Assembly: GCA_963170055.1 (NCBI GenBank)
Contig: CAUJGJ010000001.1
Span: 760,001 to 824,000, forward strand
Length of the DNA stretch: 64,000 bases
Reading direction: 5' to 3'
Source of the DNA: Halisarca cf. caerulea
Lineage: Eukaryota; Porifera; Demospongiae; Chondrillida; Halisarcidae
This document shows, piece after piece, positions 21,801 through 27,854 of the stretch; position 1 is the stretch's first letter; each line of letters begins with the position of its first letter. The notes under the pieces are model-generated. The model was given only the letters and a program-made list of their open reading frames with translations, ran no database searches and was not told where the DNA came from. Both the position numbers and the translations under genes were made by a program.

Positions 21801-24368
21801 CGAGTGTGTGGGATACTGGGGGCCTTAATAGTAGCCTCTGGCTAATGGCTCACCCAGTTTAAATAAGAAAATATTATTATTTTTATTATTATTATTAGAT
21901 TAGACGTTGACTAAGATTGTTGGCACAAAAGCTGCTAATTACTCTTTGACCTTGAAGAGATTGTAGATATGTGGAGCAGAAATGGTTGAAGAAGAATAGC
22001 TGCTTAGGGTTTAAAACACTGTATTCTTCTTATAGAGTCCTTATTTGTGTTGAGTTCAGTTCTGCATTCAATTTTACCTCTTTAAACAAAAATAAGGCTA
22101 ACCTAATTTCCAAGGAGGGGGGAGAGACTCTGGCAAGGGGTGGCAAATACCCCCTTCTCCCCACTTAATGAAACCCTGCAGGGTATTCTTATTTGATCCA
22201 GGGAACCTTTAGCGAGAGGCTACTATAAATGGCACCCAGAAAAGAAAAAGGGAGAAAGGGTAAAACACAAAGAAACAAGGAGGGAGTTTTCTCCTGGGCA
22301 GTGTATAATACATATGTACAAAACCTGTGCAGTACAAAATATTAGCAGGTACATTTATTGTTGGGTATAATTTTTAGCAGGCACTGAAGTTGAGGATTTT
22401 GAGGCTCCTTGCTAATTCCACTTAAGTTAGTACCTGTTAACATTTGTAGCCTGAGGTAAGAGATGGTTGCATTCAGTTTGACAGGTTGTAAAAATGAATG
22501 GCGAAGGATGAATTAATTCTGAATCCACCCACATGTCTAAAGCAGTAGTAAAACGTCTCCTATAGGTAACCGGTGTAAATTAACTTAAAGTGTAGTCCCA
22601 GCCTTCATGATCCTCTTTAAATATAGTTACTCCAACCACTTTCTGAGTGTTAGATTTCATTGTTCCTGTTATGTTTATTACATCCATTATTATTCTACTC
22701 ACATTGTAGTGACTTCTCACCTATATGTACAGTACAGGTCAAAATCAGCTTAGTACTATTGTTAGTCTTCTTGCAATTGATCATGAGCAATGATTTTCCA
22801 TGAAAAACATACAATCTGAGGAATGGCATGAATATGTGACTACATTCCAAGGCCACATGTAGAGTATACGTAAGGAATGCCAACATCCTGGATTGCAATA
22901 GCAATGAAATAGCATTGCGTTATAACCTGCAGGATGTAGGAATTTGTACACTTCACATGAGCTCTATACCTGTCTAACCCATTCTTATCTAACCATATAC
23001 CCATCTAATTTGACTTGCTGAATACATTTCAAGCCCTATGTGATGACTGCCAATTTCCCAAGAAGCATGAACCAAGGTAGGGATGTTTGCTGTGTAGGCT
23101 AGATGGGCCTTGGTCTAGGAAGGTATAGGACTAGATGGGCATAGGTCTAGACAGAGATTGGACTAGATTTAACTTGGATAGACTGGGTGTGCAGTATGCA
23201 ATTTCCTGCACTTGTATAATGCAGTCCTATGCAGGTTGTAACGAAAGGGCTGATCGAAATGATTCCAAAATGTGAAGTACTTTTGGACTACTTACAAAAT
23301 GTACTTCCCACTTTGGAAAGGTAGGATGTGGATCATAGAAAGTAAACGATTTTAGTGTTCCAACTTAAGCTCTTTTTGGGTAAAAGTTAACAGAAAGCGC
23401 TAGAAGTTAACCGTTAACTAACCATTAACTGCTAACTTTCTCTATATACAAGTATATGTGGCCTCGCTTTATGACATAGTAATAATTTTACTCAATAAGC
23501 TGCTAAAGGTGCATTTCAGCCTTGTTGTGAGCAAAAGTGCTGTTTCTGACTTTGAAGTTTTATTTGTCAAGTTCTTGCAATTTTGAATGTGTTCTGTCAT
23601 GGATACAAGCCTCATCTGGTGCATTGAAAATGTTTGTCACGTTGTGACAACAAGGAATATTTGGTGTTAGTGTGGAAAGTGCATAGGACAGGCGCCATTG
23701 GGATCATTCAAGTTGGTGAAGCACTTACTATTAAGCAGTCACAATGATATGTTGCAATACGCTGATATAACCATTGCTAAAAACCTTTGAGAATAAACAA
23801 AATGGCAACATCATCATCTACATCACAAGTATGTGTATATTACAGTTACAAGTAAACAATTAACGGTTAACTTAACCGGTAGCTTTTTCCAGCAGAAGGT
23901 TAGCACAAGAATGGTAACTTTTAGCTGGTTAATGTTTACTTTCCATGATTTTTATCATATTGTATGTTCTCTATATATTCCTTTGTGAATTTGCACTTGC
24001 CATCTTGACATGTTCATGTAGCATGCATGTTGTATCTTATCAACTTGTATGCCAAAGTGAAGTGCACAGCTCAACACTTGTAATCTCCATCATGCTCAAA
24101 ATCCAAATTGAATAAAGGAAGTATGCCGTCAAATCTATACACTGTTGCCAAAGTACTGGTGAAACCAGTCTTTATCTTCTTCCATTTCCATTTCCATTTT
24201 GGGTGGGTACTCATAGTCATTTTTATGTCATTACCCATGGATGTACCCTTTTTGTCTCATCACCCTATAGGAGCTGCAGCACATGGATTTAGCCCCTTTC
24301 CTTTTACTGTTTACAATCCTGAATTAGGGAAACCAACAGTTTTTACAGTTAAACCAATTGATTCCTAA
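825..24368 (+). CDS. AGA: Aspartylglucosaminidase (N4-(beta-N-acetylglucosaminyl)-L-asparaginase), 3' part of a split gene
   Basis: A lysosomal N-terminal-nucleophile hydrolase that cleaves the GlcNAc-asparagine bond during glycoprotein breakdown. Five exons are visible: 825-876, 938-987, 18415-18549, 19985-20226 and 24271-24368. All have AG/GT borders, and the phases fit, giving about 192 codons with no stop. Exons 1-2 carry NCQPNY and [10 protein letters not shown]. Exon 3 carries HDTIGM, whose Thr is the autocatalytic cleavage site and nucleophile in the family. Exon 4 carries RVGDSP (substrate-binding Arg and Asp), the CTGDGD loop and [12 protein letters not shown]. Exon 5 gives the C-terminus and a TAA stop. 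The signal peptide and most of the alpha chain, roughly 150 residues, lie left of the window. The gene appears functional although its second visible intron is 17.4 kb of nested transposons. The C-terminus looks shorter than in the human enzyme. Exon joints are predicted by eye, without transcript evidence. Confidence 0.9.
938..987 (+). CDS. AGA: AGA exon with [10 protein letters not shown] motif
   Basis: The exon lies between CCTGTAG and GGTAAT and reads [16 protein letters not shown] plus two bases. The PDP...CGPY segment directly follows NCQPNY in AGA proteins, so this exon orders and orients the gene. The 61-bp intron before it is very short, in contrast to the 17.4-kb intron after it. 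Confidence 0.82.
988..1456. other. Start of the large AGA intron, no gene seen
   Basis: AT-rich intronic sequence without a supported coding region. It holds a (TA)n microsatellite at about 1404-1418. Short open frames here have no recognisable motif. Confidence 0.6.
1459..1626. mobile_element. Short inverted-repeat element (MITE), TA target site
   Basis: The ends are CAATGGAATCCTCTTA on the left and GAGAGGGTTCCACTG on the right, imperfect inverted copies of about 16 bp flanked by TA on both sides (1457-1458 and 1627-1628). The element is 168 bp with no coding potential. TA target sites suggest mobilisation by a Tc1/mariner-type transposase. Confidence 0.65.
1757..1908 (+). mobile_element. 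Left half of a TTAA-flanked inverted-repeat element, split by the gypsy insertion
   Basis: It begins right after TTAA (1753-1756) with GGTGGCGGGTCAGCC and matches the start of the unbroken copy at 19166-19759. The homology stops at 1908, where the gypsy LTR begins, and resumes at 17953-18340, which ends in GACCCGCCACC followed by TTAA. TTAA duplications point to a piggyBac- or Kolobok-mobilised non-autonomous family. Confidence 0.8.
1909..1980 (-). repeat. Gypsy 3' LTR, outer fragment
   Basis: TGTAGAAGTCGAGGATTGCT and the sequence up to ACTTCAAGACTTTG match the LTR beginning at 17807 (TGTGGAAGTCGAACATTGCT). The match breaks at 1980 where the non-LTR element was inserted. Confidence 0.85.
2631..5334 (+). 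pseudogene. Non-LTR reverse transcriptase with C-terminal CCHC and endonuclease-like motif
   Basis: The product would copy element RNA at a nicked target. Reading shifts between frames, with breaks near 3440-3515, 4150-4175 and 4480-4530. The N-terminal part (2631-3515) includes [15 protein letters not shown] and a GG(A)IRPI-type RT motif. The middle (3389-4177) has [23 protein letters not shown] and the catalytic LDDG box. The thumb and linker run through 4173-4480. The C-terminal part (4531-5334) has a CxxC..H..C knuckle (CSVCG...HHSLSC) and then [17 protein letters not shown] followed by LVWDA. RPD with a downstream D resembles the restriction-like endonuclease of R2-type elements. The Arg codon of RPD is now TGA (4990-4992). 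Two poly-G runs distort the frame. It is not functional. The same family recurs at 27855-29500. Confidence 0.85.
3291..3312 (+). repeat. Poly-G tract of 22
   Basis: An uninterrupted run of 22 G lies inside the RT pseudogene where relatives encode a Gly-rich turn. A second run of 12 G lies at 3570-3581 in the same gene. Both sit at GGN-Gly positions and probably grew by slippage. Confidence 0.95.
5563..5630 (-). repeat. Gypsy 3' LTR, inner fragment
   Basis: AATCAATAACAACATAGAACC through GCAT..AGTACACTAC matches 17880-17950 of the 5' LTR. It is cut at 5630 by an inverted-repeat element, and the LTR terminus resumes at 6226-6232 (TACTACA). Confidence 0.8.
5631..6225. mobile_element. Inverted-repeat element, CAGTGGTACC ends, TA target site
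   Basis: The left end CAGTGGTACCTGTTTTAAGA and the right end TCTCAGAACAGGTACCACTG are inverted copies, extended inward by GAGACCAC/GTGGTCTC. TA lies on both sides (5629-5630, 6226-6227). It is 595 bp with no recognisable transposase. It lies in the last few bases of the gypsy 3' LTR. Confidence 0.85.
6233..6318 (-). other. Gypsy polypurine tract and 3' untranslated stretch
   Basis: On the minus strand the end of pol is followed by an A/T-rich leader and then CCCAAAGGGGAGA directly before the LTR start TGTAGTA. This is the expected place and composition of the plus-strand primer of an LTR retroelement. Confidence 0.65.
6319..9647 (-). pseudogene. pol: Gypsy pol: reverse transcriptase, RNase H, integrase
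   Basis: Segments in order on the minus strand: [15 protein letters not shown] and GEYHIKL (9366-9647); the RT core with [18 protein letters not shown] and [13 protein letters not shown] (8897-9289); tether [12 protein letters not shown]; RNase H with [22 protein letters not shown] and [17 protein letters not shown] (8249-8832); a zinc-finger region now obscured; the integrase core with [20 protein letters not shown] (7647-7853) and [15 protein letters not shown] (about 7600); and the C-terminus [12 protein letters not shown]...KTHSGRASV (6319-6627). The polymerase box that should read VDD is MVNN, so both catalytic Asp are lost. Many frameshifts and stops are present, and an inverted-repeat element (6768-7467) splits the integrase C-terminal region. 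There is no chromodomain. Confidence 0.88.
6768..7467. mobile_element. Inverted-repeat element inserted in the gypsy integrase
   Basis: The ends are GACCAGTTTAAAGGTAA and TTACCTTTAAACTGGTC, an exact 17-bp inverted pair. The interior near both ends is rich in GCGAAGCG. On the minus strand the integrase frame leaves at LTLR on one side and resumes at [11 protein letters not shown] on the other, confirming insertion. A target duplication is not obvious. The interior has no recognisable protein. Confidence 0.75.
9664..10021. mobile_element. Inverted-repeat element with 10-bp target duplication
   Basis: The left end is CCATATATCTTCTAATTTTT and the right end is the inverse of CCGTATATCTTCTAATTTTT, continuing into CGGCA. 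TATCTATCTA flanks both sides (9654-9663, 10022-10031), although the right flank continues as (TATC)n, so the duplication length is slightly uncertain. It is 358 bp and non-coding, with several ACTTCTAATT-like internal repeats. Confidence 0.75.
10022..10174. other. Unassigned filler between two insertions
   Basis: About 150 bp separate the 358-bp element from the helicase transposon, with a matching short stretch at 17046-17095 on the far side. Neither piece continues the gypsy protease frame, so a further unidentified insertion probably sits here. Confidence 0.4.
10186..10293 (+). repeat. Left terminal inverted repeat of the helicase transposon
   Basis: It matches the reverse complement of 16927-17034 over 108 bp with two differences, both in the inner half. 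Within the repeat CCAGACCCTGTTTCGC and GCGAAATAGGGTCTGG are themselves inverted copies, so each end can fold back. Confidence 0.93.
10392..14665 (-). pseudogene. Transposon-borne DUF6589-like protein (candidate transposase), about ten exons
   Basis: Approximate exons in transcript order: 14665-14348, 14262-13801, 13698-13556, 13094 to about 12800, 12198-12096, 11985-11689, 11574-11504, 11381-10982, 10950-10852, 10776-10392 (stop at 10392). The first has YICKVC and a coiled-coil-like [12 protein letters not shown]. The second has [12 protein letters not shown] and [11 protein letters not shown]. The fourth has [12 protein letters not shown] and [10 protein letters not shown]. The sixth has HPIIFGD and VFEDWHARV. 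The last ones have [30 protein letters not shown] know this motif set from multicopy genes in sponges and cnidarians often labelled DUF6589. GDN, FGD and EDWH are possible acidic catalytic positions. In-frame stops sit at 14555-14557, 11812-11814 and 11791-11793; the penultimate exon has a frameshift, and an inverted-repeat element sits at the end of exon four. Confidence 0.72.
12416..12783. mobile_element. Inverted-repeat element next to an exon of the DUF6589-like gene
   Basis: The left end AGGGTTCTCCCCAGGATTTT and the right end read inversely as AGTGTTCTCCCCAACAATAC, followed inward by GCATAG(C/T)GCTCC on both sides. GCATG(C/T)AT-like sequence flanks both ends, suggesting an 8-10 bp duplication. 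It is 368 bp with GCATAGCGCTC repeats inside. It lies where the exon around 12800 should end and may have removed the normal donor site. Confidence 0.65.
14666..15173. other. Spacer between the two transposon genes
   Basis: No coding motif is seen. The stretch contains TGCATGCA-type repeats and a short TAGCTATAGATAG palindrome near 15073. The upstream exons of the DUF6589-like gene, if any, would lie here. Confidence 0.4.
15174..16844 (-). pseudogene. RecQ-type DEAH helicase of the DNA transposon
   Basis: A superfamily 2 helicase in four exons: 16844 to about 16354, about 16228-15937, 15793-15695 and 15621-15174. The first starts [11 protein letters not shown], then the ATP-binding loop LPTGY-stop-[22 protein letters not shown] and [10 protein letters not shown]. 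The second has [20 protein letters not shown] and KTLVFCR. The last has [20 protein letters not shown], the arginine-finger segment [10 protein letters not shown] and a Cys-rich zinc region [16 protein letters not shown]. Splice borders keep the frame, e.g. FCR-RCEDCG and [12 protein letters not shown]. Exon one has stops at 16758-16760 (Gln position) and 16692-16694 (Gly of the ATP loop), plus a one-base loss near 16625, so it cannot make an active enzyme. No HRDC domain is seen. It lies 83 bp inside the right inverted repeat, oriented away from it. Confidence 0.88.
16927..17034 (-). repeat. Right terminal inverted repeat of the helicase transposon
   Basis: Reverse complement of the left repeat, ending GGTTGACGAGACT directly before the second AATACTTAATT. 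The helicase start codon lies just inside it, so a promoter probably sits within or beside this repeat. Confidence 0.93.
17085..17755 (-). pseudogene. gag: Gypsy gag and protease remnant
   Basis: From a Met near 17730 the minus strand reads [16 protein letters not shown], then [37 protein letters not shown] and a clean stretch (17265-17468) [20 protein letters not shown]...[20 protein letters not shown]. This pattern is typical of gypsy gag capsid. It then jumps directly to FKIDTGADV, the protease active-site triad DTG, and [11 protein letters not shown]. The nucleocapsid zinc knuckles that should lie between are gone, so an internal deletion is inferred. Frameshifts and a stop break the frame. 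Confidence 0.8.
17789..17806 (-). promoter_or_regulatory. tRNA primer binding site of the gypsy element
   Basis: On the minus strand TGGTGTCAGAAGTGGGAT follows the LTR end CTTCCACA with no gap. TGG at this position and this sequence type are standard for metazoan gypsy primer binding sites. The tRNA species was not determined. Confidence 0.8.
17807..17952 (-). repeat. Gypsy 5' LTR
   Basis: A 146-bp LTR that on the + strand starts TGTGGAAGTC and ends near CTGCTACTATA. The 3' LTR suggests a terminal TACA, so the last C has probably mutated. It is uninterrupted, unlike its partner. It is followed by GCCTG, the target duplication. Confidence 0.85.
17953..18340 (+). mobile_element. Right half of the split TTAA-flanked inverted-repeat element
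   Basis: It parallels the inner and right part of the 19166-19759 copy (GAAACGAAGCTC, GAGTCAAATTGC, AACAAAATTTC, CAAATGGC) and ends GACCCGCCACC followed by TTAA (18341-18344). Joined in thought with 1757-1908 it makes one element of about 535 bp. Confidence 0.8.
18415..18549 (+). CDS. AGA: AGA exon with catalytic Thr
   Basis: Acceptor ATATAG, donor GTGATT. It reads [20 protein letters not shown] and on to [10 protein letters not shown]. The Thr of HDTIG is the nucleophile and new N-terminus after self-cleavage in this family. The exon starts only 71 bp after the end of the disrupted TTAA element. Confidence 0.9.
18662..19162. mobile_element. Fold-back element with about 60-bp inverted arms
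   Basis: The left arm ATGGCACAGTCAAGCTGATC (from 18662) and the right arm (about 19101-19162) are inverted copies over about 60 bp with small gaps, ending GACTGTGCCAT. The interior is AT-rich and non-coding. The next element is inserted exactly at its right end. Confidence 0.7.
19166..19759 (+). mobile_element. TTAA-flanked inverted-repeat element, unbroken copy
   Basis: The ends are GGTGGCGGGTC and GACCCACCACC, flanked by TTAA at 19162-19165 and 19760-19763. It is 594 bp with no recognisable protein. It serves as the reference that proves the other copy was split by the gypsy insertion. Both copies lie in the same orientation in adjacent AGA introns. Confidence 0.85.
19985..20226 (+). CDS. 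AGA: AGA exon with RVGDSP substrate-binding motif
   Basis: Acceptor TGCCTAG, donor GTAAGT. It reads [36 protein letters not shown] and ends NKTGHY with one base of the next Gly codon. RVGDSP and the TGDGD loop hold the substrate contacts known for the family. Confidence 0.92.
20227..21120. other. AGA last intron, first part, no gene seen
   Basis: Open frames on both strands around 20487-20900 show no motif I recognise and look like chance frames. Several G-rich runs occur (20320-20335, 20876-20930). Confidence 0.5.
21178..21208. repeat. Perfect 13-bp inverted repeat (hairpin)
   Basis: AACTACACGGTCA and TGACCGTGTAGTT are exact inverse copies around a 5-base loop. It lies within a G-rich block (21110-21540) whose ends, near CAGGGTTCT and AGAACCTTG, hint at an old inverted-repeat element. 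Confidence 0.85.
21607..21898 (+). mobile_element. Probable tRNA-derived SINE
   Basis: It starts GGTGCTGGTGGCTCAGTAGG, in which TGGCTCAGTAGG fits the RNA polymerase III A box. No clear B box is seen. The body runs about 200 bp and ends in TAAATAAGAAAATATTATTATT and further ATT triplets, a tail style seen in some SINEs. There is no coding potential. Confidence 0.55.
21899..23337. other. AGA last intron, central part, no gene seen
   Basis: Non-coding. It includes degenerate repeats of TAGATGGGC/GTCTAGA near 23095-23180 and purine-rich stretches near 22230-22300. No gene or clear element ends were found. Confidence 0.5.
23338..23950. mobile_element. Possible inverted-repeat element rich in GTTAAC motifs
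   Basis: The ends GAAAGTAAACGATT and the inverse of GGAAAGTAAACATTAACC match over about 11 bp. Both flanks inside carry clustered GTTAAC/GGTTAA words. The call is weak because the inverted ends are short. Confidence 0.35.
24271..24368 (+). CDS. AGA: AGA terminal exon
   Basis: Acceptor CCCTATAG. It reads [20 protein letters not shown] and ends VKPIDS before TAA at 24366-24368. No canonical AATAAA follows in the next 200 bp, and an inverted-repeat element begins at 24578. Confidence 0.88.
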
Positions 24369-24577
24369 CAATGTTAGAGGATTTATGCAGAATGTAATGC
24401 TAACCATAGTGAACTATATTAATGTTTATGATTTTCAGGTTTTCTGCAATATTATTTATATAGTCTTATGGTTGTATATTTGTTTAAAGTTGTTAGCAAT
24501 TTTTACTTGCATGGTAAACATTATTGCTACTGCTAGCCCATTGATCAATAATTTATCTTGTTAGCAGCAACATCTTT

Positions 24578-25312
24578 CGCATGTGGGACATGTCCAGGAT
24601 CTGTTATGATCGTGCTTCCCAGTTTGCATAGCGATAAAATGTAAGTTTTCGGTGCCTACAAGTTATTAGTCGTGCAGTTATCTCGTGATTTGGACTAAAC
24701 TTTGGGCGTATACGAATGCCAAATCCGTGTTTAGTGACATTTCCTGTCATCACGATTGCTCTGTCACATGCTGGCTTGTGACCTAACTCGATGTTCTTTG
24801 GAATTTTAGTTTTTGGCTGGATGCTACGTGAGGGAACAAGCTGGAGACAGTTTCTTGGTGGCAACTTCGAGCCATTTGAAATATACAACTTTTCCATGTG
24901 GGTGAGAGAGAGCTTTTGTTCCTGTCCCAAGTTACAGGAGCTTGAATGTTGGCTTTTTAGGCCCTATTGATCAGATCTTGGCTTTGGAAAGGAACGGTCA
25001 ACTCACTCGCATGGAAAAATTAGTAAATGTTTTGTTATAGCGATTTATGTGCAAAAATAGTCTTAGAAGCATTCCGCTATATATGTAGCACCCAAAGTGT
25101 TTCGCTTTTTGAGTAAGGGTTAGGAAAACCATAGTAACTTATTCGTGATAAAAGCAAGCTTTCTAAAAAGGTAATCATCCAAACATCTGTGTGTCTACCA
25201 ACATCTTAATCCATTGTTTGATGCTCTGTATCTACTACAAGTTGAGAACAGAAGCTGTAAAAAGGACTGAATTTTCACACCTTTGAATTAGCGCGGACAT
25301 GTCCCACATGCG
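24578..25312 (+). mobile_element. CGCATGTGGGAC-ended inverted-repeat element, copy 1
   Basis: The ends CGCATGTGGGACATGTCC and GGACATGTCCCACATGCG are exact inverse copies of 18 bp. It is 735 bp. The interior left part matches, in reverse, the right part of the copy at 25723-26456 (GTTATGATC/GATAG, CTTCCCA, TTATTAGTC, ATCTCGTGATT). No protein is recognised. Confidence 0.85.
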
Positions 25313-25571
25313 TTCATTTCATCTATGTATGATAGGATTTCTGCTACGTACTGCTAGTCAATTGATAGTTTTGCCTGTTAGCAATGGAAGTAAAAACAAA
25401 CAGGGATTTATAAAATATTTAGTATAAATTTAATAGACGTAAACCCTTCTTCAAATTTAAGAAACACAGACCCTTTATGATCACTCATACACTGGCTTGC
25501 TCCTTTTTTAATATTGTGCACAGTGTACATATGTGCAGAGATAATGTGGTACAGTAGGTGTACGTGTACTA
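25313..25571. other. Spacer between repeat elements
   Basis: AT-rich, with no gene or element end seen. Confidence 0.4.
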
Positions 25572-27074
25572 CGCAGGTGAGTTATGTCTGATTTTGGACA
25601 TAACACAAAATGGCCAATGCTTCGTAGGCACTAAAATTAACCCCCACTTTTTTGCTTTCTGCAATGGGTAATGTTGGCATGAACTTACTATTCTACATTA
25701 CAAACATATTGACATAACGTTACGCATGTGGGACATGTCCACGCTAATTTGGAGGTGTGAAAATTTTGGTCTTTTTCACAGCCTTTGTTCTGAACTTCTA
25801 GAAGCTTCAGAGCATCAAACAACGGCTTAAAATGTAGGTAGAGGCATAAACGTTTCGAGAATTACCATTTTAAAAGATCTGGTTAATTCGCGAAGAAGCT
25901 CATGTGGTTTTCCTAACCCCTACTAAAAAGCGAAACGCTTTGGGCGCAAGATGGTGGAATGCTTCTAAGACTATTTAAACACATAAATCGCTATAACGAA
26001 ACATTTACTAACTTTCCATGCGGAGGCATTGAAAATTCCGCTCCAAAGCCGAGATCTGTAAAAACGACCCTCAAACAGCAAAATTCAAGCTGTTGTAACT
26101 TGCGACAGGAGTAAAGGTTCTTTTGCCTCCGCATGGAAAAGTTGTATATTAATTACAAATGGCTCCAAGTTGGCACCCATAAACCGTCTCCAGCTTGTTC
26201 CTTCACGTTGCGCTCAGCCAAAAACCAGAATTTCGAAGGACATCCCGTTAGGTCACAGGCCAGCATGTGACAGAGTAAAACGTGACGTACGAAAACATCA
26301 CTAAACGCGGATTCGGTATTCGTATACGCCCGAATAGCAGCCTGAATCACGAGATAAATGCGTGACTAATAACTTAAAGGCGCCACAAAATAACATTATA
26401 TCACTATGCAAAGTGGGAAGCTCTATCATAACAAATCTGGACATGTCTCACATGCGTAGTGATCTCTTTAAGACAATCTACAAGTCGAACGTCTCACTAC
26501 AAGCAATTTCTTCGGCTACTGTTGAAAAGACAGAAAAGCAAAATCGCGGTGGTAAAAATCTCAGCTTCTGAACACGCCAATAGGTTCAAATGACTCCTTA
26601 GATACATAAGTGCCCTGAAAGATTCCTGGAGCCCGGTAGCTCAAAGCACGGCTGTTATGTCCAGGGTGTTCTGTCGTTTTCCGAGGTCTCCAATCACAAA
26701 ACACGGAACATAATTCGAATGGTAGGAGGTACAAAGCTCCAGGAATCTTTCACCGCAGTTTGGACTATTGGGAACTTGATGGTACTATTGCTGTTGCTTT
26801 GAGTTGAGATTTTTACCACCGCGATTTTGAAATAAAATTTCCACTCGAACATCTCTCTTCTTCAGACTGCAGTCACATGCTGTCACATGTTCTAGAAAGA
26901 GTCCGAACATCTTTCTCGTATTCTCATGTATACATCCAGTTTGCTCAGATGTCATCGCAAATATCTAGCTATGTGCGCATGACAAACCCATGCAGTTAGC
27001 GCTATAATGAAATTCATTGAGCGAAACTGTATAATGTTACACTTATGGCTGGATTCGGACATAACATACCTCCG
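25572..27074 (+). mobile_element. CGCAGGTG-ended inverted-repeat element, copy 1, interrupted
   Basis: It begins CGCAGGTGAGTTATGTC after TA (25570-25571) and ends CGGACATAACATACCTCCG before TA (27075-27076). Homology to copies at 28294-29051 and 32273-33044 runs through both halves. Positions 25723-26456 are a later insertion. Without it the element is about 767 bp. TA sites suggest Tc1/mariner-type mobilisation. Confidence 0.85.
25723..26456 (-). mobile_element. CGCATGTGGGAC-ended inverted-repeat element, copy 2, inverted
   Basis: The ends CGCATGTGGGACATGTCC and GGACATGTCTCACATGCG lie between TA dinucleotides (25721-25722, 26457-26458). It is 734 bp, opposite in orientation to the copy at 24578 and nested in the CGCAGGTG element. 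Confidence 0.88.
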
Positions 27075-27076
27075 TA

Positions 27077-27734
27077 ACAATTGCTAACCATTTTAGATAT
27101 ATACTGCATAGCCAGATATATTGCCAAACTTAGCAATTAGAGTTTGCGAGTGACTGCTTATAAAATAGTTTACTTTTTTAATTTATGAATGGAGTAGATT
27201 ATAAAAGTATCTGTAGGGAATTACATGAGAGGAAGTTGCAAATAAAAATTACTGGTAAGAAACCAGAGTTCTTGATAAACTTAGCATCCTCATGCAAAAG
27301 CTGATCATGCAAAAACTACATTTTTAAAGGTCATGAAATCAACAGGGTACTTATAACTGACCATGCCTATATATTTCAGGTTTGGTTTATTTTCTTGTTT
27401 GCAATGTCATCAATTAGCAGCTGTTCTATATGAATGCATCATCGAACAAGCATCTTTCAGATGATGTTTGAAATTTCATGGATCAACTGAATGGGAAGAG
27501 ATGGCGACTTTGGTGATGTAACTACTACTTTTACATGTGAAATGTCATACTATGGCAGTTTTGTTGCGGCCGAAGAAAAGTTGGTTGGGCAGACCAGTAG
27601 ATGCCTTTGATTTGTTTCGAATTGTACCTCTATTATATGTTCCAGTATGTGATTATTCATGCATATTGCAATAATATTATTATCAAAACATTACTTTTTA
27701 CAATGTACACATATTAATAAGTACTACAGACAAC
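27077..27734. other. Stretch without a recognised feature
   Basis: AT-rich. No reading frame with motifs and no inverted-repeat ends were found. Confidence 0.4.
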
Positions 27735-27815
27735 AGTATTAATAGAACAATAATAATTATAAAACGTAATAATAATAACAATAATAATAATTACACAATA
27801 ATAATAATAACCATG
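27735..27815 (-). repeat. TAA-triplet tail of the second non-LTR element
   Basis: AATAATAAT-type triplets lie just beyond the stop of the minus-strand RT pseudogene, matching the 3' tail style of the element at 1981-5562. Confidence 0.65.
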
Positions 27816-27854
27816 ATGACATGCAAAGCTACACATACATGCACATAATTACAG

